Part shown: positions 27,261 through 34,377 of the stretch, in pieces
Position numbering within the stretch: position 1 is the first letter of the stretch
Layout of the letters: every line of letters begins with the position of its first letter
Source of the DNA: Methanobrevibacter sp.
GTDB lineage: Archaea > Methanobacteriota > Methanobacteria > Methanobacteriales > Methanobacteriaceae
Length of the DNA: 34,705 bases
Assembly: GCA_017434555.1 (NCBI GenBank)
Contig: JAFRFB010000034.1
Location: 1 to 34,705, forward strand
Direction: 5' to 3'
Program-made: the position numbers and the translations under genes
The notes under the pieces: generated by a model
Database searches by the model: none
Seen by the model: the letters and a program-made list of their open reading frames with translations, nothing else
What the model was told of the DNA's origin: nothing

Positions 27261-27884
27261 TTAATCTCTATGCCAAACGAATAGTTCTCCATCTACTAGA
27301 AATGCATCCCCTTCATTAGCTGTTGGATGTGCTGCTATGAGTTCGTCAAGAGTATCATAAGACCCTAGGATAACAGTAGCAGCACCTGTATCCCCGGTGT
27401 CTCCTTTCTCTCCTTTACCTCCAAGACTTATTTGAAAGCAATTGACATATTCATATTCATCCGAATCTGCAACAGGATGAAATGCTATGAATCCACCTGC
27501 ATTGTCAACAATAGCTCCAGCTGATGTTAATTTGATTCTGTCACCTGCGTTAACTGTTTGACCGGATGATAGTTTCAAGCGGAAAAGACCTCCTAAGAGA
27601 AGTACTCTTCCTTTTCTGTCTCCGTTCATCATTACTTCAGGTTCATTGACAAGTATGCCAACAGGAACTTCTGCGCCTGTGTATTTCTTTAAGCTTTCTT
27701 TTCCTATTACGGATTTATTGGAAATACAAAGTACATCATCAACCATACATTTGTCGGAGTATTCAAATCCAAGATTACTACCCGTTGGAGTTATTACATC
27801 GTCGACTAATGTTTTAGTCCCGTCATCCAATAGGAATGTAGTAATCTCTTTTTGTTCTTCAAGTAAGACAATTGTATCCGTCAT
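27261..27884 (-). CDS. Cement-domain protein with short collagen linker and GSY/HPTA module
   Basis: 207 residues from the ATG of MTDTIVLLEEQKEITT; a GTG three codons upstream overlaps the previous gene's stop. Residues about 1-155 are the cement domain (FLLDDGTKTLVDD, VGILVNEPEVMMNGDRKGRVLLLGGLFRLKL, FIAFHPVADSDEYEYVN). A collagen stub ([13 protein letters not shown]) and one GSYDTLDELIAAHPTANEG...LVDGELFVWH module follow. This shows a cement head joined to fibre parts in a single chain, supporting the idea that fibres of this virus are anchored to the capsid. It precedes the long collagen gene, which may extend it. Confidence 0.75.
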   Translation of the reverse strand: MTDTIVLLEEQKEITTFLLDDGTKTLVDDVITPTGSNLGFEYSDKCMVDDVLCISNKSVIGKESLKKYTGAEVPVGILVNEPEVMMNGDRKGRVLLLGGLFRLKLSSGQTVNAGDRIKLTSAGAIVDNAGGFIAFHPVADSDEYEYVNCFQISLGGKGEKGDTGDTGAATVILGSYDTLDELIAAHPTANEGDAFLVDGELFVWHRD

Positions 27885-27889
27885 AGTTA

Positions 27890-28489
27890 TCACATCATTA
27901 TTTCAAATATATGATTTCCTTTAACAGAAGGATTGCATTTGATATTAAAACCATTGCCACTAGCTAAATTGCAGAAATATAAATCTTCAGATAATATTGT
28001 ATCATTTGGATAAATTACGAATTTGAAATATGGATATTGAAGTTTACTAAAGACATTAACTTTAATTAATGCAATTCCGAGTCCTCCGCCTTTGACTTCA
28101 ATTGGACGTGGTACTTCATGGATCATTGTACTGCCTTTGATGCAGTTGTCATCGTTGAAGTCTTTTCCGAAAGTGTATATTATTGTTTGATCTGTTTTTG
28201 TTCTCTTGCGATAATACCAGCCAAGAGCAATATCTGATTCACATTCAAGTAATTTGATTAACGCATCTGAAGGAAGCTGAATGTCTGAATCTACCATGAA
28301 GACATAGTCATAGTTACCGGCCATGGAGTTTTTAGCTATTTGATTTCTTGCTTTAGCACAATCATAGCCTGCAACATAATCAAAGTAGAGAGTATAGCCT
28401 TCCGGCCTTGTCAAGCCGTATATGCTTTTGAAACATTCCGGTTTGATGTTTTCAAATGTTGGAACTGCAATCAATATCTTTTTGTCCAT
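27890..28489 (-). CDS. Glycosyltransferase family 2-like protein
   Basis: 199 residues with a GT-A-type start: KILIAVPTFENIKPECFKSI, then YDCAKARNQIAKNS and a DxD-like metal site in YVFMVDSDIQLP (about 75-86). It is short, as in virus-encoded glycosyltransferases, and has no membrane segment. The donor and acceptor cannot be told. Its place between membrane proteins and collagen-like fibres suggests glycosylation of fibres or of host surface glycans to block superinfection; both are inference. GGAG about 10 bases upstream supports the ATG, and its stop overlaps the region before the next cement-domain gene. Confidence 0.75.
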   Translation of the reverse strand: MDKKILIAVPTFENIKPECFKSIYGLTRPEGYTLYFDYVAGYDCAKARNQIAKNSMAGNYDYVFMVDSDIQLPSDALIKLLECESDIALGWYYRKRTKTDQTIIYTFGKDFNDDNCIKGSTMIHEVPRPIEVKGGGLGIALIKVNVFSKLQYPYFKFVIYPNDTILSEDLYFCNLASGNGFNIKCNPSVKGNHIFEIMM

Positions 28490-28744
28490 TTATTCTTTCT
28501 CCAGTTTTTGGATTCTGCTTTCCAAATCATCTAAATTAATCTTGTCTTCTTTTTCGCATCTATATTCATACAAGTCGATTAATGCAACAATAACAATAGC
28601 TAATGCAAATGGTAAAAGTCCTTCAATTAAAGCATACTTAGTTGCATTAGTCATGATGATGTTGATAGCTACCGCTGTTAAAACAGCACTTGAAATTGTT
28701 TTGGTAAAGTTACAAATGAATATCTTCTTTTTTAATTTGTTCAT
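28490..28744 (-). CDS. Small membrane protein, holin-like or virion membrane protein
   Basis: 84 residues from the ATG of MNKLKKKIF. The GGAGG is 11 bases upstream, and the longer TTG-started frame would include that ribosome site. A basic N-terminus is followed by two predicted membrane helices (about 15-32, ISSAVLTAVAINIIM; about 42-60, LLPFALAIVIVALIDLY). The C-terminal helix is charged (EKEDKINLDDLESRIQKLEKE). Size, two membrane helices and a charged tail fit a holin or holin partner. It lies next to another two-helix protein (28769-29020), but the endoisopeptidase is far away at 7835-8644. Confidence 0.6.
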   Translation of the reverse strand: MNKLKKKIFICNFTKTISSAVLTAVAINIIMTNATKYALIEGLLPFALAIVIVALIDLYEYRCEKEDKINLDDLESRIQKLEKE

Positions 28745-28768
28745 GATAACAATATCCTCCAAAGAAGC

Positions 28769-29020
28769 TTATTGTTCTTCAGGGTAACCCAATACTGTTT
28801 TAGCTTTTTGTTTAGCGTGTTCAACATCTCCTTCGCCTCGTATCCTACTTGCGTAATGACTGGCTATTCCTAACACTATCATGAGAATGCAGTAGGGAAC
28901 AGTATTTTCACTAATGCCTAAAGATTCTGAGTATAACATGATGATTGGAATAACTGTGACTAGAAATGATGTTAATATGTCAATGTCTTTTCTATTGGCT
29001 TCTAACCATTCATATATCAT
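28769..29020 (-). CDS. Holin-like small membrane protein
   Basis: About 83 residues from the ATG of MIYEWLEANRKD, chosen because GAGG lies about 9 bases upstream; an earlier ATG at 29038 also fits but has no ribosome site. Two membrane helices are predicted (ILTSFLVTVIPIIMLYSES and ENTVPYCILMIVLGIASHYAS). A basic C-terminus follows (GDVEHAKQKAKTVLGYPEE). The pattern matches small phage holins. Paired with the membrane protein just downstream, it could form a holin/antiholin couple that times access of the endoisopeptidase to the wall. Confidence 0.62.
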   Translation of the reverse strand: MIYEWLEANRKDIDILTSFLVTVIPIIMLYSESLGISENTVPYCILMIVLGIASHYASRIRGEGDVEHAKQKAKTVLGYPEEQ

Positions 29021-29168
29021 CTGCAATCGCCTCATCATTAATATGACTTAAAATTATACCGTCAACACAAATCTTTTCTTCTGTTCTGTATACTTCCTCA
29101 GCATTTTCTTCTATACTCATCCAGGACTCGTATTCTTCAAAAGTTTCAAAGTATTTAATGTATTTCAT
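29010..29168 (-). CDS. Very small protein (52 residues), unrecognised
   Basis: ATG at 29168 overlaps the stop of the preceding gene (ATGA), and its own stop overlaps the start of the holin-like gene, so it is tightly coupled on both sides. The product begins MKYIKYFETFEEYESWMSIE and ends HINDEAIADDI; it is acidic and mostly helical. The tight coupling is the main argument that it is real. No function can be assigned. Confidence 0.55.
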   Translation of the reverse strand: MKYIKYFETFEEYESWMSIEENAEEVYRTEEKICVDGIILSHINDEAIADDI

Positions 29169-29356
29169 TGTGCCTCCCAGGTTATTGAATAATATAAAAT
29201 ACCATCTTCTATTTTAAATTGAATAACAGGTTTAACAGCGTAAGGATATCCACTATCAACGTATTTGGTTCCGTTCCAGTAAAACCAATGGCCTGTTGAT
29301 TGGTCAATGTAAGGGCCTTTATTTTCTAGGGTTCCTACTAGCTTCCTTATTGTCAC
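29165..29356 (-). CDS. Small virion-associated-like protein, GTG start
   Basis: 63 residues from GTG, with GAGG 7 bases upstream. The middle, GHWFYWNGTKYVDSGYPYA, is a short aromatic beta motif of the type that repeats in viral fibre and baseplate proteins. The end (FKIEDGILYYSITWEA) is beta-rich. It may be a small fibre component or chaperone. It lies between the cement-like protein at 29410 and the holin-like genes in the same operon. Confidence 0.55.
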   Translation of the reverse strand: MTIRKLVGTLENKGPYIDQSTGHWFYWNGTKYVDSGYPYAVKPVIQFKIEDGILYYSITWEAQ

Positions 29357-29409
29357 TTTAAAACCTCTCTATAATATTATGTATTTTATTATATATTTTA
29401 TTATTTGAT

Positions 29410-30186
29410 TTATATAAAGTATACATTTTGGCCATCATCACAACCTTCCCATTCCATGTAAAGTTTATTGTCTTCCCACACAAAACGAACGTCATTAACA
29501 ATAGCTACATCTGGAAGCTCACAATAAGTAACGCCGTCATTATCTGTAACATAATTAGCCTGCGCCATAATATTTGCCTCAGTTGGTACGATCATATTAA
29601 CGACATGAGTTATCGGGTCTTGTTCAAAACTACAATCAGCAAGATCAATACAGTTCTGAGATTCAGGATACATTTCAATCTCAGACATTTGTCTATAAAC
29701 TCTGATATAATCTGTTTGATTATTTTCCGTTAGATTAACAATTGATAATAGCCTTAGGTCATGGCCTTCCACTGGATTGCACTCCCCGTCACTGTCAATG
29801 TAAATTCTAGTGTTTGGAAGAATATCTTTTGGAGTTGGCCTTTTCAATTTCAACCTGAAAACATCTCCAAGCACGGCCACAGTAACAAGAGTATGGCCTG
29901 AAGACCTGACCTGAACCTTACCTAAAAGATAACCAAAAGCTAAATCGCCTTCTTTGGCCTTTTTAACTATTGTATGCTGCATTGTTGATGATTCATCTAA
30001 CGTTACCATTTCACCTACTGCACATTGATTAGAACAAATCCAAGCCGTTTGTTCCTCATTAACATAGGTTCTTTCGCCCTCATCCAATAGACAAGCGATA
30101 ACGTCCATTTTCTCTGCATGTTCCAATCCTGTTGGATATCCACGGCCATGTGCCATTGTACTTCCGTCATCATAATCAATAATCAT
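29410..30186 (-). CDS. Divergent cement-domain protein
   Basis: 258 residues. Residues about 30-180 follow the pattern of the cement domain: CLLDEGERTYVN, QCAVGEMVTLDESSTMQHTIVKKA, LAFGYLLGKVQVRS, VTVAVLGDVFRLKLKRPTP and NTRIYIDSDGE. The order matches LLDEG, VDDAVTLSANSDIGKPTVKK, ILGIAVNDP and LGHLFRLKL of the 15049-15552 protein. The N-terminal 25 residues (HGRGYPTGLEH) and a C-terminal extension (about 190-258) are unique. GGGTG 6 bases upstream defines the start. It is the second gene of the fibre operon and probably sits on the capsid or at its neck. Confidence 0.6.
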   Translation of the reverse strand: MIIDYDDGSTMAHGRGYPTGLEHAEKMDVIACLLDEGERTYVNEEQTAWICSNQCAVGEMVTLDESSTMQHTIVKKAKEGDLAFGYLLGKVQVRSSGHTLVTVAVLGDVFRLKLKRPTPKDILPNTRIYIDSDGECNPVEGHDLRLLSIVNLTENNQTDYIRVYRQMSEIEMYPESQNCIDLADCSFEQDPITHVVNMIVPTEANIMAQANYVTDNDGVTYCELPDVAIVNDVRFVWEDNKLYMEWEGCDDGQNVYFI

Positions 30187-31374
30187 TTAAAACACCCAAT
30201 CCCAATTGTGATTAATTATTTTATCTGGTAGATGTAAGCCAGTATCTTCTAAATTCTCATCATTAGCATCCCACAATAACGTACTACCTTTGTAAGCTTT
30301 AGGATATTCGTGAGAACCTTTATATAATCTAATTCCATGTTTGGAATCTTTTTCCGTTACTGTTATTGTTGGAATATTGTTGAATGCAATAATAGGTGAT
30401 GGGAATACTAGCAGCCATTTTAAATCAAGATAATTGAATTCAGAAAATTCTGTATCAGCATAATATGTTGCGTCCATCATTACCTCATCATATGTTGTTT
30501 GATGAATTTGAGAAGGATTATTTCTACTGCTAGCTTCTAAATAATCAGAACTTGCGGAAAATCCAGTTCCTGCTCTCATATGAATATGATATTGTTTCCA
30601 ATCTCCATCATCATCAGTTCCTGAATTGTAGGCATCCCAGGATGAGGACATTACCAAATCACCAACGCCATTAAGTAAACAATGCTCAGTATCGCTGCCT
30701 AAAGATATTGAACTAACTTTCATATCTGCTTGATATGGCGTTAAATTATAATCCGTTTGCATAAAAACAGATGGTGTTTCCCCATCCTCATTATATGGAT
30801 ATTTAAAAGAGTCATAAACACCAATACTGCCGACTGCTCTTTTAAACCTTGCAAAGACAACTCTACCATTTTTAAGTGATGAACCTGATAAATTTTTGGT
30901 ACATAAACATGAGACTTCCATTGGAACAAAACGTGAACGTATCACTTTTCCTGAGTCAGTTGCATCATTTTCTACACTTAAACCTTGACATGTCTCAAAA
31001 AAATCTGAGTATGTATCAGAGTTTGCATCAAAAAATTGAACTTCACCACCAGTTGATAAAGTGCTGCTGAAGGTTGTTGACTTATCATAAACTTCAAGGA
31101 TCAACTTTGTTGTTTGAGAAATTTTTCCAACTGGAATTCTTACCAGGATGCATGAGGGTTTGGATTCATAAGATGGAAGGTATAATAGGTTACATTGTGT
31201 GTTGTTCTGGGTTTTGATCTTTAGATTTTTCAAATCACTTCTGAAAAGATTAGAATAAGAACTATTGACCAGTGAATCCAATAATATGTAATCATAGCTT
31301 GATGAATAGCTACTGCTCCTTTGTGTGTAATTATTAATCACAATATTGATTTGTAATTCATTTTGCAATGTCAT
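30187..31374 (-). CDS. DUF2341-like beta-rich virion/adhesin protein
   Basis: 395 residues, first gene of the fibre operon. After a polar N-terminus, residues about 20-135 resemble the DUF2341 pattern: a strand series with SDLKNLKIKTQ, LLYLPSYESKPSCILVRIPVGKISQTTKLILEVYD. It continues with STGGEVQFFDAN...FFETCQGL, a segment type that usually follows DUF2341 as a concanavalin-like domain. The C-terminus holds IRLYKGSHEYPKAYKGSTLLWD, a fibre-tail-like motif. It probably binds surface polysaccharide. There is no ribosome site; a TATA box about 29 bases before the ATG implies a leaderless message. Confidence 0.6.
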   Translation of the reverse strand: MTLQNELQINIVINNYTQRSSSYSSSYDYILLDSLVNSSYSNLFRSDLKNLKIKTQNNTQCNLLYLPSYESKPSCILVRIPVGKISQTTKLILEVYDKSTTFSSTLSTGGEVQFFDANSDTYSDFFETCQGLSVENDATDSGKVIRSRFVPMEVSCLCTKNLSGSSLKNGRVVFARFKRAVGSIGVYDSFKYPYNEDGETPSVFMQTDYNLTPYQADMKVSSISLGSDTEHCLLNGVGDLVMSSSWDAYNSGTDDDGDWKQYHIHMRAGTGFSASSDYLEASSRNNPSQIHQTTYDEVMMDATYYADTEFSEFNYLDLKWLLVFPSPIIAFNNIPTITVTEKDSKHGIRLYKGSHEYPKAYKGSTLLWDANDENLEDTGLHLPDKIINHNWDWVF

Positions 31375-31394
31375 GATTAATATTTTATTATCTC

Positions 31395-31406
31395 TTTTAT
31401 ATAAAA
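31395..31406 (-). promoter_or_regulatory. TATA box of the fibre operon
   Basis: TTTTATATAAAA is centred about 26 bases before the ATG at 31374. In archaea transcription starts about 25 bases past this box, which puts the start at or next to the ATG. The absence of a Shine-Dalgarno in between fits a leaderless transcript for the first gene of a roughly 10-kb operon. Confidence 0.5.
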
Positions 31407-31430
31407 TATATAATAAACAAAGTAATATTT

Positions 31431-31537
31431 GACATTAACATTAACGATTCCATATTCGGATTTTGTTCTCCCCCGCACTTTGATATATATGCAGGGGTTG
31501 AAACAGAACTGAAATTAACATTACCTTCCGTTAATGT
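31431..31537 (+). repeat. Dispersed 110-bp element, copy 4
   Basis: The left arm ACATTAACATTAACGA is at 31432-31447 and the right arm CGTTAATGT at 31529-31537. The internal stem is near perfect: CCCCGCA (31471-31477) pairs with TGC-A-GGGG (31490-31497) around CTTTGATATATATG (31478-31491). It lies upstream of the fibre operon promoter. Confidence 0.8.
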
Positions 31538-31593
31538 AAGACTTGCTTTAGATAATTAAAACTAGAATATTACTTTTGATTTAAATAACACTA

Positions 31594-31738
31594 ACATTAA
31601 CATTAACGATAGCTGAACCAGAACATGAATCGAAATTAACATTAACGATTGGAGATTTAAAAGTTGTTTTCCCTTGCACTGCGATATATATGCACGGGTT
31701 GAGATTAAAACAAGATTAACAATGCTTGTTGTTAATGT
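31594..31738 (+). repeat. Dispersed 110-bp element, copy 5, with an extra left arm
   Basis: A stray left arm at 31594-31608 continues into GATAGCT. The element proper runs from ATTAACATTAACGA (31635-31648) to GTTAATGT (31731-31738). The stem CCCTTGCA (31671-31678) pairs with TGCACGGG (31691-31698) around CTGCGATATATATG (31679-31692). Its right end starts a 39-base sequence repeated at 33380. Confidence 0.78.
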
Positions 31739-31769
31739 GAAATAGCTTTCATAAAATTGAAAGTAAAAA
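31731..31769 (+). repeat. 39-base direct repeat, left copy (flanks the HEAT gene)
   Basis: Starting with GTTAATGTGAAATAGC, this 39-base stretch recurs at 33380-33418 with a single mismatch. It contains CTTTCA and TGAAAG arms that can form a small hairpin. The two copies bracket the decayed gene and the HEAT-repeat gene, as expected of an inserted or excisable cassette. Confidence 0.82.
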
Positions 31770-31835
31770 AAATAAGAATTGATTATTTTGATATTAATGT
31801 TAAAGATTCAAATACTTCCCATAATTCCATGAGCC

Positions 31836-32060
31836 TTAAACCTCCAAATTATTCTTTAATGTATCCAGTTTAAGATTTAACAATATGTCACCTTCCTGCA
31901 GGTTCCTGTTTTCTTTTGCAACATCAAGTTTATTATTGGCATAGCAATATTTACATGCATTAGACATGTGTTGTATGCACAGATATCTCTTGTTTGAATG
32001 TGAGACAACCCTGTCTTATACCCTTGACATTGATATTTTTGTAGGTGATATTATGTGCTG
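31836..32060 (-). pseudogene. Decayed gene remnant, DUF1848-like
   Basis: On the minus strand a reading frame ends at 31836 with NACKYCYANNKLDVAKENRN in it. That CxYCYAN segment and the preceding YLCIQHMS resemble the C-terminal cysteine motif of DUF1848 proteins. Upstream, another frame (VKGIRQGC) seems to continue the similarity after a frameshift, and there is no start codon or full-length frame. About 220 bases remain of a gene normally several hundred residues long. The family assignment is from memory of the motif and is tentative; that it is a broken gene is more secure. Confidence 0.35.
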
Positions 32061-32071
32061 TTCAATATAAT

Positions 32072-33295
32072 TTAAAGTTTATATTCACAGTGCTCGCAAT
32101 ATGCTGACTTTACAGGTATTTTTCCCCCGCAACGATGACATTTTTTATAGGATATGGGATCTGAAAAGTAAGATTTCTTCTGTTCAATCAAACCATCAAT
32201 ATAATCATATTCTCTTTTAAGGTCTCTTTCAGCAACTTCTTTTGAAATATCCCCATATGCACGATCTAATTCAATCTCTTTAATACTAATATTTACATGA
32301 TATATGATATCATCAATTTTTTCAAAAACTTTTTTTCTTTTGTTGATATTGTTTTTTATAGTCCTATTCTTAAAATTAGGATTATCAACAGCCATTAAAC
32401 GGACAGTGACACTATCATCATTTTTAGCTAAATATTCAAGGATTTCACTATCGCTGATTTCAGATGCTGCCTGTGCACGAATAAGCGCATTGGGATGATT
32501 TTTAGAAATATATATTAAAATGGTTTCATCATTTAAATTTTTAACTTCATCCACATTTTTAATGTCTGATAAATTTAATTTTTCATTAATCTTATTGATA
32601 GCAGTCATACGAACATCCATGTCCGAATCATTTTTAGCAATTTCATTTAAAATGTTTTTATCTTGAACAAATTTGATTGCATTTCTGCGAATATTATTAT
32701 CAGAGCAATTTCGTGATAGATCTATTAAAATATTCTCATCATTGATTTTTTTTGCCACTTCCAATCGGGATTTTGGATTAGTTGTATTTTCTATAATTTC
32801 TGATAGGATATTTTCATCACTGATTTTATTAATGGCATTATTAATGATTTTTTCACTATCTGATTTTTTAGCAATGTCTGATAGGATATTTTCATCACTG
32901 ATTTTATTCAGAGCATCTGTTCTGATATCAATAGGATAATTATTCTTTTTAACAATTTTGGCTAAAATAGATTCATCTTTAATATTACGCACAGCTTTTC
33001 TGCGAGTACCTATATCTTTATTATTCATCACGATTTTAACTAAAATAGTTTCATCAGTAATATTGTCAACAGCTTTTCTTCGAACAATAGTGTCTTTATC
33101 ATTTGTAGCGATTTCATATAATTCCGTTTCATCGGTAATTTTGATTATGGCTTTTCTTCGGACATTAATGTCAGAATCATTTTTAGCCATTTCTATTAAT
33201 ATTTCCTGATCATTTAAGTCATCTATTGCTTTAAGTCTAATGTTTGAATCTTTATGCTTCCATTTTGGTGTTTTAAATCTGTCAAATAAACCCAT
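32072..33295 (-). CDS. HEAT-repeat protein with C-terminal zinc ribbon
   Basis: 407 residues. From about 15 to 320 the chain is a series of 22-25-residue helical repeats with the consensus IxDExILxxIAKND followed by SDxxVRRKAIxxI, as in the PBS-lyase/leucine-rich variant HEAT family. Residues about 335-375 form a charged helical linker, and the end carries a treble-type zinc ribbon, CHRCGGKIP...CEHC. It is a scaffold for protein or nucleic acid binding, not an enzyme by motif. It is isolated from other genes and bracketed by dispersed elements and 39-base direct repeats, so it behaves as a cassette. A role in host modulation or defence is possible but unproven. Confidence 0.8.
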   Translation of the reverse strand: MGLFDRFKTPKWKHKDSNIRLKAIDDLNDQEILIEMAKNDSDINVRRKAIIKITDETELYEIATNDKDTIVRRKAVDNITDETILVKIVMNNKDIGTRRKAVRNIKDESILAKIVKKNNYPIDIRTDALNKISDENILSDIAKKSDSEKIINNAINKISDENILSEIIENTTNPKSRLEVAKKINDENILIDLSRNCSDNNIRRNAIKFVQDKNILNEIAKNDSDMDVRMTAINKINEKLNLSDIKNVDEVKNLNDETILIYISKNHPNALIRAQAASEISDSEILEYLAKNDDSVTVRLMAVDNPNFKNRTIKNNINKRKKVFEKIDDIIYHVNISIKEIELDRAYGDISKEVAERDLKREYDYIDGLIEQKKSYFSDPISYKKCHRCGGKIPVKSAYCEHCEYKL

Positions 33296-33379
33296 AAAAT
33301 CACTATTTAATATTATTATATGTAATTGTTTATAAACATAAATATATAAATTTAAATGTCGTCAATAACATTACCGTCC

Positions 33380-33418
33380 GTTAATGTGAAATAGCTTTCA
33401 GAAAATTGAAAGTAAAAA
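33380..33418 (+). repeat. 39-base direct repeat, right copy
   Basis: This matches 31731-31769 with one mismatch. It is preceded by CATTACCGTCCG, which resembles the sequence before the right arm of element copy 4 (CATTACCTTCCG at about 31519-31530), so the similarity extends leftwards into an element end. Confidence 0.82.
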
Positions 33419-33478
33419 GTAGCTATGGATGATAATGACATTAACGTTAACATTGACAATAGCTATGGCCAATTCCAG

Positions 33479-33588
33479 ATTAACATTAACATCGGCCATT
33501 TGTTATTAGAAACTTGCTTTTGAAATGTAGTTAATGTATATGCACAGTTGAAATACATATTGTTTTTTATTACCCTTGCCGTTAATGT
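33479..33588 (+). repeat. Dispersed 110-bp element, copy 6 (degenerate)
   Basis: The left arm ATTAACATTAAC is at 33479-33490 and the right arm CCGTTAATGT at 33579-33588. The core is decayed to GTATATGCACAG near 33536-33547, and no clear stem surrounds it. Length and orientation match the other copies. Confidence 0.55.
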
Positions 33589-33720
33589 AATACACATATG
33601 ATTATATTGTATGCAATACATTTTGATTTAATTTAATCAACAGTAACATCAATTATTTGATAGATTAATTTTGTGCGAAAAAGAGTAAAAAAATAAAATA
33701 TTGATTATTTTTGGAATTTT

Positions 33721-34311
33721 TTATTCTTCAGGATGTTTGATGAATGCTACACTTTCCTTTGAATATAAATCCTCATCAATGATTTTAATAATGAAATTAA
33801 CGAATGCTGGAAGTGATGTCTTATACCAATCAACTTCCTTGCCTTTTAAGATTATCTGATAATCATCCAATTCACCATCTCTTAGATATTCTGGGCGAAG
33901 GATGGTATAGTTAATGTCTGAATTTTCAATTATTTCAACAGCATCCCTATTCGGCACCTGATGAGGATTGTTGTCAACATTGTCCTTGCCATCAACCTCA
34001 TCTATAATCTCATTGTAAATTCCAACAGCACCAGTGAATAATAAACGTTTAATATCATATTTAACAAGATTAGAAGCCACTTCAGGAAGTTCACTACCTG
34101 ATATCGCACAGTATACAATATCATAGTCTTCAAAGATATCTGCAGTTGCTGCATCACCTGTTAAAACAGTTATGTTATCTGATTCAACTATTTTTTCAGT
34201 TCCTGTTCTTGAAAATTGTGTTACATTCCAATCTTTGGTTTTTACGATTTCTTTTGTCAGTGCGCTTCCGAGTTTTCCTGTTGCTCCTAAAATTAAAATG
34301 TTTTTTGTCAT
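33721..34311 (-). CDS. NAD(P)-binding Rossmann-fold protein, NmrA/SDR-like
   Basis: About 196 residues from the ATG of MTKNILILGATG; GGTGAT 4-5 bases upstream favours it over an ATG four codons earlier. The nucleotide-binding loop is GATGKLGSAL (8-17). The rest follows atypical short-chain dehydrogenases: VTQFSRTG, ITVLTGDAA, DIVYCAISGS, RLLFTGAVGIYN and YTILRPEYLRDGE. The usual catalytic YxxxK is not evident, so it may be a redox sensor or sugar-nucleotide-type reductase. It looks like a chromosomal housekeeping gene, not a viral one, suggesting the viral part ends to its left. Confidence 0.8.
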   Translation of the reverse strand: MTKNILILGATGKLGSALTKEIVKTKDWNVTQFSRTGTEKIVESDNITVLTGDAATADIFEDYDIVYCAISGSELPEVASNLVKYDIKRLLFTGAVGIYNEIIDEVDGKDNVDNNPHQVPNRDAVEIIENSDINYTILRPEYLRDGELDDYQIILKGKEVDWYKTSLPAFVNFIIKIIDEDLYSKESVAFIKHPEE

Positions 34312-34377
34312 GATTATCACCATTAAATGGATGTTAAAACTATTCTATTAACAATTTTATATAAATGTTTTAAAAGT

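Larger units (their letters stand above)
33296..33720. other. Non-coding region with element fragments
   Basis: 425 bases without a gene. They contain the right copy of the 39-base repeat, an inner CATTAACGTTAAC palindromic stretch near 33439-33452, the ACAATAGCTAT motif, and the degenerate element copy 6. The part after 33595 is plain AT-rich DNA. Confidence 0.6.

Noticed and set aside
32304-33209. Plus-strand hydrophobic frames opposite the HEAT gene
   Set aside because: They mirror the repetitive helical repeats of the minus-strand gene and lack start signals.
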